From JBOGOC01 sp050747525 (GTDB taxonomy: Bacteria > Acidobacteriota > Polarisedimenticolia > JACPZX01 > DASXTC01), in assembly GCA_050747525.1 (NCBI GenBank), contig JBOGOC010000036.1, positions 1-64,000 of the forward strand: a DNA stretch of 64,000 nt, in the 5' to 3' direction. The notes beneath the pieces are model-generated. The model was not told where the DNA came from. It worked only from the letters and a program-made list of their open reading frames with translations, and made no database searches. Below are positions 17,512 to 26,235 of the stretch, one piece after another (position 1 is the stretch's first letter; the number at the start of each line of letters is the position of its first letter). The position numbers and the translations under genes are program-made.

Positions 17512-18099
17512 TTGCCGTACGACACAGGAACCATCGAGCGCCGGCTGCTCGACAATGATCTCGAGGCGCTCGGGCTGGTCACACGGTGGATCGCGGTGGC
17601 GCTCACCTCGCCGAGATTCTGGTCGCTTCGGACCGCCTGGCCCGACATCACCCAGGACATCCTCATGCGCGTCGTCGAGAGCCTGAAGCAGGATCGGTAC
17701 GATACATCGCGCGATTTCCGCGCCTACGTTCAGGGAATCACCCGGCACGCGGCCCTCGAAGAGCTCGAGCGGCAGCTCCACGCCCGGCGGAAGAGCGGGG
17801 CGGACCGGAGCAGGCCTGACCCCGGCTCGGGCCCGGAGCAGGAGACCATCCGCAGGCAGATGGTGAGGCGTATCCTGGACCTCACCTCGGAGGAATGCCG
17901 TTCCCTCATACGCGCCTACTTCTTCGATGATCGCGCCTACGCAGAAATCGCAGAATCTCTCGGGGTTCCGGTAGGAACCGTCAAATCCCGGCTCTACCGT
18001 TGCCTGGAGGCCGCGCATTTTTCTTTGCACGGAACGGCCCGCCCGGGGAACCAGAGCCGCTCCTGGGCTAATAAAGAGAAGACAGAGGAGCACTCGTGA
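17512..18099 (+). CDS. RNA polymerase sigma-70 family (ECF-like) factor
   Basis: The ~195-residue protein has a region-2-like segment (WPDITQDILMRVVESLKQDRYDTSRDFRAYVQGITRHAALEEL) and a region-4 helix-turn-helix near the C-terminus (LTSEECRSLIRAYFFDDRAYAEIAESLGVPVGTVKSRLYRCLE). It lacks regions 1 and 3, as ECF sigma factors do. I prefer the TTG at 17512 because AGGAGG ends 9 bp before it; the ATG at 17485 has no visible ribosome binding site but would add nine residues. The stop overlaps the GTG of the anti-sigma gene (GTGA), so they form a coupled pair. Target promoters are unknown, with the convergent TPR-CHAT gene a possible partner. Confidence 0.8.
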   Translation: MPYDTGTIERRLLDNDLEALGLVTRWIAVALTSPRFWSLRTAWPDITQDILMRVVESLKQDRYDTSRDFRAYVQGITRHAALEELERQLHARRKSGADRSRPDPGSGPEQETIRRQMVRRILDLTSEECRSLIRAYFFDDRAYAEIAESLGVPVGTVKSRLYRCLEAAHFSLHGTARPGNQSRSWANKEKTEEHS

Positions 18100-18911
18100 C
18101 GCACGAGCAGCTCAAGGCCGCCCTGCCTGCCTACATCGTGCGTCGCCTTGAGGAAGGCGAGATGAAGCGACTGGATGAGCACCTTGAGGTCTGTCAAGAG
18201 TGCCGGGAGATGGTGGCGTCCTGGCGGGACTGGGCCGGCACGATGCGCGAAACTGGCCAGCTCCTCTTCGAGCCGCACCCCGAGCCGATCCACGTGCGCC
18301 TTTTCGCGCACGGGGCGCTCGAGGACGAGGATGCGGCCCGGGTCGGCCTCCATCTGGAGGTGTGCGCGTCGTGCGAGCTGGAGGCCACGGTGTGGCGCTC
18401 CCGCGTGGCCACCGCCTCACGGCCCGCCACGGTCCGTCCCACGCCTCGTGGCAGGGTCATCAAGATCGCCGGGCTGTCCGCGGCGGCCGGGCTGGTGGCC
18501 GGCCTGGGGCTGGGCTGGGTGCTGGCCGACTTCCGTTCATCCTCTCCGGTCGCGTGGACCGGGCCCACCGCGCAGATCGTGCTCCCCGGCATGCTCCGCA
18601 ACGGCCAGCACGACCCGCTCACCCACACGGTCCACGCGGACGAGCATCGAGTGATCATCTCGTTTCCATCGGTCGATGCGGGGTTCAAGGATCGCGTGGG
18701 TGTCTACCGGTTCGAGATCATGGGCGGAGAGGGAGCCGTTCTGGACCTGGCCCTCACGGGCGAGACGGCCGCCCGGCACGTCGAAACCGCGAGTGTCGTC
18801 ACCTTCGATGTCCCGGCTGCCTCCCTTCCGCCCGGCCGCTATCAGTGCCGGGTGACCGACCCCGGCGGAACAGTCGTCTACCAGATTCCCATTGAGATCG
18901 CCGGCTCCTGA
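18096..18911 (+). CDS. Zinc-finger anti-sigma factor, membrane anchored
   Basis: The 271-residue protein has an N-terminal zf-HC2-like motif H-L-E-V-C-Q-E-C near residues 30-37 (HxxxCxxC). A second copy, HLEVCASC, lies near residues 85-92, so there appear to be two zinc-finger modules. One membrane helix follows (about 123-146, IKIAGLSAAAGLVAGLGLGWVLA). The extracytoplasmic C-terminal domain is strand-rich (VIISFPSVDAGFKDRVGVYRFEIMG..., GRYQCRVTDPGGTVVYQIPIEI). It should sequester the sigma factor encoded immediately upstream and sense an envelope signal. Its 3' end overlaps the 3' end of the convergent CHAT gene by 113 bp. Confidence 0.82.
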   Translation: MTHEQLKAALPAYIVRRLEEGEMKRLDEHLEVCQECREMVASWRDWAGTMRETGQLLFEPHPEPIHVRLFAHGALEDEDAARVGLHLEVCASCELEATVWRSRVATASRPATVRPTPRGRVIKIAGLSAAAGLVAGLGLGWVLADFRSSSPVAWTGPTAQIVLPGMLRNGQHDPLTHTVHADEHRVIISFPSVDAGFKDRVGVYRFEIMGGEGAVLDLALTGETAARHVETASVVTFDVPAASLPPGRYQCRVTDPGGTVVYQIPIEIAGS

Positions 18912-21852
18912 TCTGCCGCCAGTCCCCTTCGGCGACGAACCCGCCCCAGTGGAACGGATGGGTGCTCTTCCCCTTCCTGCGTCTTTCCTCGAGCATGGTT
19001 CGGCTCGCCCTGCTCACCGACTCGACGGTGGAAGCCCCTTCGCCGCGCGCCCGATAGAGTCCTGCCATCCACGCACGCGTCGCCTCATCGTCCACCCGCC
19101 ACAGGCTCATGATCAGGGAGCCGGCCCCCGCCACGGCGAAAGCGCGCCTCAGTCCAAGGACCCCTTCTCCGGGAAGGACCTCGCCCACCCCCGTCTCGCA
19201 GGCCGACAGCACCGCCCACTCCACCGATGAGAGGTCGAGCGTTCCGACCTCCTCGGCCGTCAGGATCCCATCCTCCGACTCGGGGTTGGCGGGCAGCTCG
19301 CCGCGCCTGTTCGCACCCGCGAGAGCGAGGCCGGATAGGAGCAGCGGGTTGTCGCCTCTGACCGGAGGCGGCGGCTCCATCGCCGGCCACTGCATCTCGC
19401 CACCAGCGCGCGCGGCCCTCAGGGCCGACTCGCAGGTTCCCTGCATGAAGAAGCCGTGTGTGGCCACGTGCAGCAGGCGCCGGCCGGGAGCCAGCGACTT
19501 GAAGACCTCCTCCGTGGCGCTGGCTCCGGTCATCTCCCTCACCTCACCAGCGCCCTTCAGGAGCGAAGTGACCTCGGCGGCCTCCTGGCGCGCGCCGGGC
19601 AGCACGTCGAAGCGAAGTGTCCGCAGGCTCTGGCATCCGGGGGAGGGACTCCTGTAACGACCGCCGCCGGGAAACATGCCGGCGATCACCGGGCTGGAGC
19701 CCATGTCGAGGTCGGGCCCGCCCAGAACGAGGGAGCCGGCTCCCGTCGCGCGCTTTCCCGTATGGCGAACGAGGTCTCTTTCGGTCGAGACGTAGTGGAT
19801 GATGGGCCCCGTCTCCAGCAGATACCCATCCTCTCCCACGGGAAGCGTGGCCAGGCTCACAAGATGGAGCGCGCCATCGGGGACGACGAACACCGTCCGG
19901 GCACCGGCCAGGGCGGGGCTCAGCGGATCCCAGATCTTCAGTCTCAAGAGGGCCGCTGCCTCCCGATAGTCCTTCTCGGCGCTCCCCAGCGGCGGCTCGA
20001 GGGCCGGCGGGGCGGCTCCGGCGCGGTCCTTCCAGCGGACGACCAGGTCTTCAATCGGTCGAGCCGGGCCGAGCGGGATGAAGCGAGGCTCCGCAGAGCC
20101 GACGGGGAGTACGAACGCGGCGTACTGGGACTCGGGCCCCGATGCAGAGGGTCGTTCGTATTCGACATAGGAGAGCAGCGCTGAGCCAGGGGGGAGGGCC
20201 GAGCGCACTGTGGACAGCCCTGTCGTGCTTTGATGCTGGCGCCGGCGGTACTCGGCGCTCGTCCTGGCCAGCTCGCGCTCCAGGCGTTCCTGCCGCCCCT
20301 GGGCTTCGGTCAGGGGATCGGCTCCGGTACCCGATGGCTGGCTCGCCCCAAGCAGCACGAACGTGGCGAGGCGCGATTTGGTCTTTTTCAGGTCGCGGGC
20401 CAGTGCGGCAACCTCGGATCCTTCGGCAGCGACGGCACGGTGGCGGGCGGTCATCTCGTCCAGCACGAGAGCGCGCGACCTGACCACCTCGTCCCAGACG
20501 CGCTCCACAAGGCCGGCGGGGCGGATGGACCGGCGGCTCAAGGCTGAGAACACCACCTGCAGGCTGGCGGCGCGACTCGACTCGAACCGGTAGACCTGGC
20601 GCTCCGAGAGGATGCGTGCCAAATCCTGGAAGCCTTCCCGGGCGATCGACTCCCCTCTCAGCGCATGTTCCAGAGCCTCGTCATCCTTGCCGAGGCGGTA
20701 CTCGACCTTCGACAGCATGTCGAGAAGCGGTGAAAGGGCGACGTGCGTCGCGCCATACGCCCTCTCCTTGATGCGGATGGCCCTCTCCAGCAACGGCTCC
20801 GCCGTCGCGTCATCTCCGGCTCTGACATGGACATCGGCCAGATGGCCCAGAAAGAAAGCCAGCGTCCGATCCTCCGGCGGAGCGACCCGGGTGGCGATCT
20901 GCAGCGCGCGCTCCGCCTGCGACCGGGCTTCCTCATGCCTGCCCAGCCCCGCCAGGGCGACCGCCTGCTGGATCATCGCCGTGGCTGCGCTTGAGTTCTC
21001 CGTCCCCAGCTCGCTCCAGGCGCGCAGGCAGCGTCCATGGAGCTCCGCGGCCTCCGCGTACCGGCCCATGTAGCGGAACGTGGCGGCCTCGGATGTGATC
21101 AACATGTAGATGAATCCCTTCTCCGAGGAGGTGCCCGTCTCCAGGATCCGCTGGCCCCGCCTGGCATACTCCAGGGCAGCCTCGAGGTCCCCTTCGCCCC
21201 GGCAGATCTCCGCCAGGGAATACAGCAGGCCGGACAGCTCTTTTTTGTCACCCTTCGGGTTGCCGATCATGTGAATGGCCAGGGCGCGCTCGAAATAGAG
21301 CCTTGCCCCGGCGTAGTCTCCGAGCTGCCTGCTCGAATTGGCCAGCGCACCAAGTGCACTTGCGACGGAGAGATCGTCCGATCCCAGCGCGGACTCCCGG
21401 ACCTCGAGCACGCGCTGCCGGACGGCATACGCCTCCTCGAAGGCCCCCAGGTAGTCGAGCGCGTCGCCCAGATCCTGGAGGGGCATCCCGGCCACACGGA
21501 TGTCATCGGGCCCATACATCCGTTCAGCCATCGCGACGGCCCTCTCCGCGAACCCGACCGCTTCGGGGACCCGCTTCTTGCCAAGCTCCATCAGGGTGTG
21601 GACCAGGATCCCGCAGATGGTGACGGCCTCGGGAGAGTCAGGGCCGAGCTCTGCATCCACGGCGGCGAGCAGGCGCTTCCCTTCCGTTTCGGCCTCGGCC
21701 TTTGCGGCAGGGTTGTCGTACAGCTGCTTCAGCCGCTCGATCTGTTCGTCGAAGGGCCCGGGGTCCGGTGATTCGCCATGGACGGAACCCATGAGGGGGA
21801 AGAGCGTCGCGATCAGGAGGCCAGCCAGGGCACGGCGCATACCGGATCTCAT
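18799..21852 (-). CDS. Secreted TPR-CHAT protease-like protein
   Basis: The 1017-residue protein has a Sec-type signal (MRRALAGLLIATLFPLMGSVHG) and TPR repeats over residues ~60-430 (GDALDYLGAFEEAYAVRQRVLEV, SRQLGDYAGARLYFERALAIH and others). A coiled linker is followed by a C-terminal CHAT domain (~690-980), a caspase-like fold. The catalytic His lies in RRLLHVATHGFFMQG (near 794) and Cys in WAVLSACETGVGEVLPGEG (near 883). The domain ends in the family motif HPFHWGGFVAEGDW, after which a basic ~35-residue tail overlaps the anti-sigma gene. ATG 21852 was chosen to begin the signal peptide. Substrates are unknown, and the signal implies an extracytoplasmic location. Confidence 0.82.
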   Translation of the reverse strand: MRSGMRRALAGLLIATLFPLMGSVHGESPDPGPFDEQIERLKQLYDNPAAKAEAETEGKRLLAAVDAELGPDSPEAVTICGILVHTLMELGKKRVPEAVGFAERAVAMAERMYGPDDIRVAGMPLQDLGDALDYLGAFEEAYAVRQRVLEVRESALGSDDLSVASALGALANSSRQLGDYAGARLYFERALAIHMIGNPKGDKKELSGLLYSLAEICRGEGDLEAALEYARRGQRILETGTSSEKGFIYMLITSEAATFRYMGRYAEAAELHGRCLRAWSELGTENSSAATAMIQQAVALAGLGRHEEARSQAERALQIATRVAPPEDRTLAFFLGHLADVHVRAGDDATAEPLLERAIRIKERAYGATHVALSPLLDMLSKVEYRLGKDDEALEHALRGESIAREGFQDLARILSERQVYRFESSRAASLQVVFSALSRRSIRPAGLVERVWDEVVRSRALVLDEMTARHRAVAAEGSEVAALARDLKKTKSRLATFVLLGASQPSGTGADPLTEAQGRQERLERELARTSAEYRRRQHQSTTGLSTVRSALPPGSALLSYVEYERPSASGPESQYAAFVLPVGSAEPRFIPLGPARPIEDLVVRWKDRAGAAPPALEPPLGSAEKDYREAAALLRLKIWDPLSPALAGARTVFVVPDGALHLVSLATLPVGEDGYLLETGPIIHYVSTERDLVRHTGKRATGAGSLVLGGPDLDMGSSPVIAGMFPGGGRYRSPSPGCQSLRTLRFDVLPGARQEAAEVTSLLKGAGEVREMTGASATEEVFKSLAPGRRLLHVATHGFFMQGTCESALRAARAGGEMQWPAMEPPPPVRGDNPLLLSGLALAGANRRGELPANPESEDGILTAEEVGTLDLSSVEWAVLSACETGVGEVLPGEGVLGLRRAFAVAGAGSLIMSLWRVDDEATRAWMAGLYRARGEGASTVESVSRASRTMLEERRRKGKSTHPFHWGGFVAEGDWRQIRSRRSQWESGRRLFRRGRSPGTDSGRAEGRQPGHRR

Positions 21853-21892
21853 ACCCCCATGCCCATGAAGCTGCAAGATATATGTGAGGGCT

Positions 21893-23842
21893 TCAGGAGA
21901 GCGACGCCTGGAAGCGCTCCCTGCGGAACCGCAGCTGCTGCGCCACCAGGTCTTCATCTTCGTGCAGGCGTGCGTCCACCACTTCGCCACGCTCGATCAC
22001 CGGCTCAAGGCGGGGGAAGACGAACGCCGTCATGCGGGGGATCCTCAGGCGCTCGGCGCGCTGAACGATGTTGCGGTGAATGGCGGGATCGAGGTGCGTG
22101 CCGAACCTCTCGAACAGCTCGGTGGCGGCACCCTCGTCGCCGCGTGACTTGATCGTCTGAAGCCGCTCCAGGATCTGCGCCACGCCGGCGCGCGCCTTGT
22201 CCAGATCGCGCAGCTCCACGAAGTAGTCGCCGTCGTGCTGCACGATGGCCACACCGTAGTCGGCGCGCCCTTCGGGCCCGCCGCGCGCGAGCCACTGAAG
22301 CACCAGCTCCTCACCCCGGCGGTGCGCCTCGCGGACGATGGGCTCGGGGATGGATCGGTAACGCGTCAGGTGCCCCTGCAGGTAGCCGACGTACATCGCC
22401 ATGACGATGTCCGCGTGCCGCTCGGCGGGGAAGGCCCCGATCTGCACCAGCTTCTCGTCGGCGACGTGATGGAGCGCCACGAGATCGGCGCGGCACTCCT
22501 CCAGGGCGGAATAGGAGCGCCCGATGAGCGTGCGCGGGTCGGCGGTCAGGCCGGGCTCGGGCTGACCGGACCCGTGGCCGATCACCTCGTGCATGTAGAC
22601 CAGCCACTTGCGACCTTCGTCGTGATGGCGGCGGATCAGATCCCGGAACTCCGGGAGGTAGAACTCTCCGTACATCGCCTCTTGAACCTGAGGCGAGCGT
22701 GCGTCCTCGATGTTTCTCAGAACGACGTTCTTGCTGCCGTGGTCGCGCCGCAGGGCGGCGTCGTTCGGCAGGTTGTAGGCGGCCGGCGACACCGGTCCCG
22801 CGTCGCCCGTCTCGACCAGCACGTTCACCACGCGGGCCACGGGGCGATCCAGGCACTGGCGCTTGTAACGGTCGGGCCACGGCATGCGCTGCTCGAAGTA
22901 CCCGGCGCTGTCGGCCAGGCGTCCGATGAGGGTCGAGTCGGACACGAAGCTGGCATTCCCCTCGAACTGCCCGATCACACCGCGCGGGTCGTTGTACTGC
23001 TCGATGAAGCCATTGAGATAGTCGACGATGGTGTCAGAGCCCAGCCAGGCGATGGCGTGCCGCCGGAACGGCTCCTCTTCGCCGGTGCGGTAGTGTTCGA
23101 GAAGCGCCTCGAGGCCGGCCCGCTGCTCCGGCCCCTCCGCCAGCGGCAGCGCCTTCTCGAGGAAGAACGCCACGGCGGCGAGGTCCTGCCCGTAGCGGCC
23201 CCCGATCCGGTACACCTCCGGCACGGCCTGGCCGTCACGAAAAGCGAAGCGCACGTTCAACCGCTCCTGCCACGCGGGAGGAAGCGCCTGGAGCATGGCC
23301 TCCGTCACGCCTCGGTCGTACAGGTTGACGGCGCTGGACGCGACGATGTCCTCCCCTTCTTTCTGGTTGGTCTGGATCGGCTCGACCTCGGGGTCGAAGA
23401 TGTGCGGCCCCAGGCGCGCCAGCTTCCCGTCGAGGCGCTCGCCGTGGCGCATACCGAAGCGTGCCCCTCGCGAGACGGCGTGCGGGGCGGCTACGGCGAG
23501 CATTCCTGGGGTCAGCCGTTTCGGCGTGAACTTGCCGTGGTGGTCGGCGTCGTACTGCCCGTGGTTGATCCAGAGGTACTTGAGGTAGTCGAGCACCGCC
23601 TCTTTCACCTCGGCGGGGAGCCCCTCGGCATGAACATGGATCTCCTCCATCATGAGCTGGATTTCCAGGGCGTGGCGGTGGCACTGATCCGTGTAGATGC
23701 GATCGCCCGCGATGGCCGCGCGGCTCAGCAGGTACGCCAGCGCTCTCTGTCGTGGAGCGAGATCCGCGAAGCCCGGAGCGTCCAGGCCCAGGACGAGATA
23801 GTCCATCCCGTCGGGGCCCAGACGCTCCAACTCGCGGGTCAC
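21893..23842 (-). CDS. M49-type (dipeptidyl peptidase III-like) metallopeptidase
   Basis: The 649-residue protein carries the M49 zinc signature H-E-V-I-G-H-G-S-G (HExxGH, with two His ligands and the catalytic Glu). Downstream, EECRADLVAL supplies the third ligand Glu. The blocks QLMMEEIHVHAEGLP, NLPNDAALRRDHGSKNVVLRNIEDA and YGEFYLPEFRDLIRRHHDEG also fit this family, which releases dipeptides from short peptides. No signal peptide is visible at the assigned GTG start, so it is probably cytoplasmic, although an upstream start cannot be excluded. It follows the parvulin gene by 5 bp. Confidence 0.82.
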   Translation of the reverse strand: MTRELERLGPDGMDYLVLGLDAPGFADLAPRQRALAYLLSRAAIAGDRIYTDQCHRHALEIQLMMEEIHVHAEGLPAEVKEAVLDYLKYLWINHGQYDADHHGKFTPKRLTPGMLAVAAPHAVSRGARFGMRHGERLDGKLARLGPHIFDPEVEPIQTNQKEGEDIVASSAVNLYDRGVTEAMLQALPPAWQERLNVRFAFRDGQAVPEVYRIGGRYGQDLAAVAFFLEKALPLAEGPEQRAGLEALLEHYRTGEEEPFRRHAIAWLGSDTIVDYLNGFIEQYNDPRGVIGQFEGNASFVSDSTLIGRLADSAGYFEQRMPWPDRYKRQCLDRPVARVVNVLVETGDAGPVSPAAYNLPNDAALRRDHGSKNVVLRNIEDARSPQVQEAMYGEFYLPEFRDLIRRHHDEGRKWLVYMHEVIGHGSGQPEPGLTADPRTLIGRSYSALEECRADLVALHHVADEKLVQIGAFPAERHADIVMAMYVGYLQGHLTRYRSIPEPIVREAHRRGEELVLQWLARGGPEGRADYGVAIVQHDGDYFVELRDLDKARAGVAQILERLQTIKSRGDEGAATELFERFGTHLDPAIHRNIVQRAERLRIPRMTAFVFPRLEPVIERGEVVDARLHEDEDLVAQQLRFRRERFQASLS

Positions 23843-23847
23843 GAGAG

Positions 23848-24309
23848 CTACTTCACTCTCTTGATCACGTGATAGCCGTACGGGCTCGTCTTCTCGTCGA
23901 ACTCGGCGAGGCCCACATCTCCCACGTTCAGCTTGAAGCCGACGTCACCGAAGGCGGCCACCATGCCCTGGCGCGGGTACTCTCCCGACGCCGGGCTCAC
24001 GCCCTTGTTGGCCATGCCGTAGATGCCCGGATGCTGATCGTCGGTGAACTGCTTCACCAGGGCGTCGAAGTCCTCGCCCTTCTTGGCGCGGGCCAGGATG
24101 TCGTTGGCCAGCTTCTTTGCCTCTTCCTGGCTGCGGGAGACATTCTTGCCCGGCAGCTTGCCCGTGAACGAGACGAGGCAGTGCTGCACCTGGATGTGCT
24201 CGGGCTCGGCCGTGGCGGCCGGAGCCGATTGCGTTCCCTGGGCCAGAGCGACCACGGCGCCGGCCGCCATCACGGCGAGCGCTGGCAGGATGATGCGCAT
24301 GATGATCAC
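23848..24309 (-). CDS. Exported parvulin-type peptidyl-prolyl isomerase
   Basis: The 153-residue protein has an N-terminal signal sequence (MRIILPALAVMAAGAVVALAQG) and a single parvulin domain: HIQVQHCLVSFTGK, AKKLANDILARAKKGEDFDALVKQFTDD, and GDVGLAEFDEKTSPYGYHVIKRVK. This is the PpiC/SurA-type fold that catalyses proline isomerisation in the cell envelope. I kept the GTG at 24309 because GAGGAGGAG lies directly upstream; ATG 24300, in frame, is an alternative that would sit 14 bp from it. It probably shares a transcript with the M49 peptidase. Confidence 0.8.
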   Translation of the reverse strand: MIIMRIILPALAVMAAGAVVALAQGTQSAPAATAEPEHIQVQHCLVSFTGKLPGKNVSRSQEEAKKLANDILARAKKGEDFDALVKQFTDDQHPGIYGMANKGVSPASGEYPRQGMVAAFGDVGFKLNVGDVGLAEFDEKTSPYGYHVIKRVK

Positions 24310-24681
24310 GATCTCCTCCTCGGACGTAACCCGTTGTCGTTGTGGATCGAGAGTCCCGCATCATGGGCCGGGTGCGTGGTCAAGTCAAGACAGGAGGAAT
24401 TGAAGGCCGGCCGCCCCGCGGGAGCGGCCGGCCTTCACCTGGAGCCCGCCGCGAGGGGGACGTCTGGGGCGACGTGCGCGGCCGGCTCAATTCACGGCCT
24501 CCACCCACCGGCTCGATGCTGCGGACGCCTGATGTTCATGGGCGGGTGAGGCCGAGGTCGATGTCGCGTGACGCAGGGAACATAGAGCGTCGACGCGACG
24601 GAGGCCAGCACCCGCCAACGACCATGACATGCAGATCAATACGCATCCGGACGATCACGATTCTCCCGCCGGTCCCTCCCG
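24310..24681. other. Intergenic region without a convincing gene
   Basis: The 372 bp between the parvulin start and the SRPBCC stop contain a long perfect hairpin (24401-24437). Otherwise I find no frame with a family resemblance, ribosome binding site or codon bias suggesting a gene. It likely holds the end of the SRPBCC transcript and the promoter of the parvulin unit. Confidence 0.5.
24401..24437. terminator. Perfect 14-bp hairpin, probable terminator
   Basis: TGAAGGCCGGCCGC pairs without mismatch with its reverse complement around a 9-nt loop. There is no T-tract on either side, so it may act as a factor-assisted or bidirectional stop between the SRPBCC unit and the parvulin unit, both on the minus strand. 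Confidence 0.4.
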
Positions 24682-25494
24682 TTACGCGGGAAACAGACGT
24701 CGTGCCGCGCCCTCCATCTCCGACTCGAGGCGCCGCACCGCCTCGGGCGGGACGCCGTACGTGGAGGCCCACAGCACGACCTGCGGGGTGCCTCCGCAAT
24801 GCTCCAGCTCGACCCGCATCAGGGCATGGTTCAGGTTGGCCGCGGTCATCACCAGCTGTGCCGGAGGCTCGACCATCTGGATCTCCCCTTCCAGGCGCAT
24901 CCCTTGGTGCAGCGTGAGCCCGTACGTCCGGCCCTCGGCAAGCCCCGCGGGGAGTCCCTCGAGGAACAGTCCGCCGGGGGCCATCAGGCGCGCCCAAGCT
25001 TCGCCCTCCTTCATGCCGATGGGGTGGTGGGCCCAGGCCACCGTCCGGTCGCTGCCACGGTGCCGCTCGAGGTAGTGACGCAGCCCCCGCAGCTCGAACC
25101 CCCAACCCCGCCGCACGCCATCGTACTCATGATCCCAGCCCGCCCCTTCGCCGAAACCCGCATGCACGAGGCGCAGCACAGTGCGGCCTCCTCGTGCTTC
25201 CAGCTCCACGTCAAAAGCCAGGGTCACCCTGCCATCGGGGAGCGGCTCCTCGGGGACGGTGCGAAGCCGCGTGGGAGGCTCCCAATGGTCGATGCGCGTG
25301 CCCCCCTGCCACCAGCTTCCCCATGCATACCAGATCGAGCCCCCGTTCCCCGGTGTCACCTTGGCCTCCAGGGGGAACCAGCGCACCAGCTCGACCGGGT
25401 CGGTGAGCGCCGCCCAGACCGCCTCCCGGGGCGCTTCGATCTCGATGACGGCCTTCACCACCCGCCCGCGTCCTTCCATCCCTTTTCCGCTCAT
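24682..25494 (-). CDS. SRPBCC (AHSA1/START-like) domain protein, duplicated
   Basis: The 270-residue protein begins with the AHSA1/SRPBCC pattern VKAVIEIEAPREAVWAALTDPVELVRWFP, then W-E-P-P-T-R-L, AFDVELEARGGRTVLRLVHAGF, and GWGFELRGLRHYLERH, which closes one helix-grip domain (~140 residues). The remaining ~130 residues look like a second, diverged copy (MVEPPAQLVMTAANLNHALMRVELEHCGG). These folds bind hydrophobic ligands or act as co-chaperone-like modules. It overlaps the upstream regulator gene by 4 bp, the common ArsR-SRPBCC pairing. ATG 25494 was chosen for that overlap. Confidence 0.82.
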   Translation of the reverse strand: MSGKGMEGRGRVVKAVIEIEAPREAVWAALTDPVELVRWFPLEAKVTPGNGGSIWYAWGSWWQGGTRIDHWEPPTRLRTVPEEPLPDGRVTLAFDVELEARGGRTVLRLVHAGFGEGAGWDHEYDGVRRGWGFELRGLRHYLERHRGSDRTVAWAHHPIGMKEGEAWARLMAPGGLFLEGLPAGLAEGRTYGLTLHQGMRLEGEIQMVEPPAQLVMTAANLNHALMRVELEHCGGTPQVVLWASTYGVPPEAVRRLESEMEGAARRLFPA

Positions 25495-26084
25495 GACTCT
25501 TCCTCCTTCCTGATGACCGGGTACGAGCCGAGGAACACGTGGAAGCGGCGCCCGCCGGGGGCACGCTCGTCGTGGTAGCGGGCGATCAGGCTCTGCAGCG
25601 CCGCGGCCTGCTCCCGGAGGAACCCGTCGCGATCGGCCGCCGTGGCGAACCGGATCTCCGCGTGCATGGTGAAAGTGGGGAGCTTCCTGCCCGCGGCGCG
25701 CGCGCGGGTGCGCAGCCGGCCGATGTCGCGGATGGCGCGGGCCGCCACCGACAGGAGGTAGGACGACGAGAACCGGTCCGCCACCTCCGTGCCGGCCAGG
25801 CCCAGCGTGCCGGCCGCCTCGGGGCTCAGGACGTACGCGCGGGCGGTGGCCCGCAGGACCCGCTCCACGCAGTTCCCCTTGCGGCGCTCGTGCACCAGCT
25901 CGAGGAGCCCCTCCTTCTCCAGGCCGCGGATGTGGTAGTTGAGTCGCTGGCGAGGCATCCCCAGCCTGCGGGACAGGCCCGAGGAGGAGTCGGGTTCCTG
26001 AAGCTCTTCCAGGATTCGGCGTCTCAGCGGGTGGCGCAGCGCCATGGCCCTGCCCTGTCCCTGGATCAGCTCGATATCCCGCAT
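25491..26084 (-). CDS. ArsR-like winged-helix transcriptional regulator
   Basis: The 197-residue protein starts with a winged-helix domain: GRAMALRHPLRRRILEELQEPDSSSGLSRRLGMPRQRLNYHIRGLEKEGLLELV. This is the pattern of ArsR/HTH_20-type repressors; a C-terminal ~110-residue effector or dimerisation region follows. I chose ATG 26084 over an upstream ATG-like start at 26123 because AGGAGG lies just upstream and because the promoter -10 at 26109-26114 places the longer start upstream of the transcript. It probably regulates its own operon with the SRPBCC gene through the palindrome at 26119-26134. Confidence 0.82.
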   Translation of the reverse strand: MRDIELIQGQGRAMALRHPLRRRILEELQEPDSSSGLSRRLGMPRQRLNYHIRGLEKEGLLELVHERRKGNCVERVLRATARAYVLSPEAAGTLGLAGTEVADRFSSSYLLSVAARAIRDIGRLRTRARAAGRKLPTFTMHAEIRFATAADRDGFLREQAAALQSLIARYHDERAPGGRRFHVFLGSYPVIRKEEES

Positions 26085-26108
26085 GGCGGCCCCTCCTCGA
26101 ATGACCCG

Positions 26109-26136
26109 ATCGTATTCCGACAAAGAAATTTGTCAA
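26109..26136 (-). promoter_or_regulatory. Promoter of the regulator-SRPBCC operon with operator palindrome
   Basis: On the minus strand TTGACA (26131-26136) and TACGAT (26109-26114) are 16 bp apart. GACAAA-4 nt-TTTGTC (26119-26134), a perfect inverted repeat, covers part of the -35 and the upstream spacer. That is the classic position for repression by the ArsR-like protein encoded 25 bp downstream. Confidence 0.65.
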
Positions 26137-26235
26137 GAAGAGAAATCCCTTCCGAAAGGTCGGTCGTGAGTTGCCCCGACGGCGAGAGGCCGTGCCGGCG
26201 ACTAGCCTAGAGTCAGCCCTGCCAACGGTGACTTC

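Noticed and set aside
18799..21852. TPR-CHAT as a type III-E CRISPR (Craspase) protease
   Set aside because: It has a signal peptide, no Cas genes or repeats are nearby, and TPR-CHAT proteins are common outside CRISPR systems.
22235..23872. 545-codon plus-strand frame opposite the M49 peptidase
   Set aside because: Shadow frame; the minus-strand protein has the HExxGH and EECRAD signatures.
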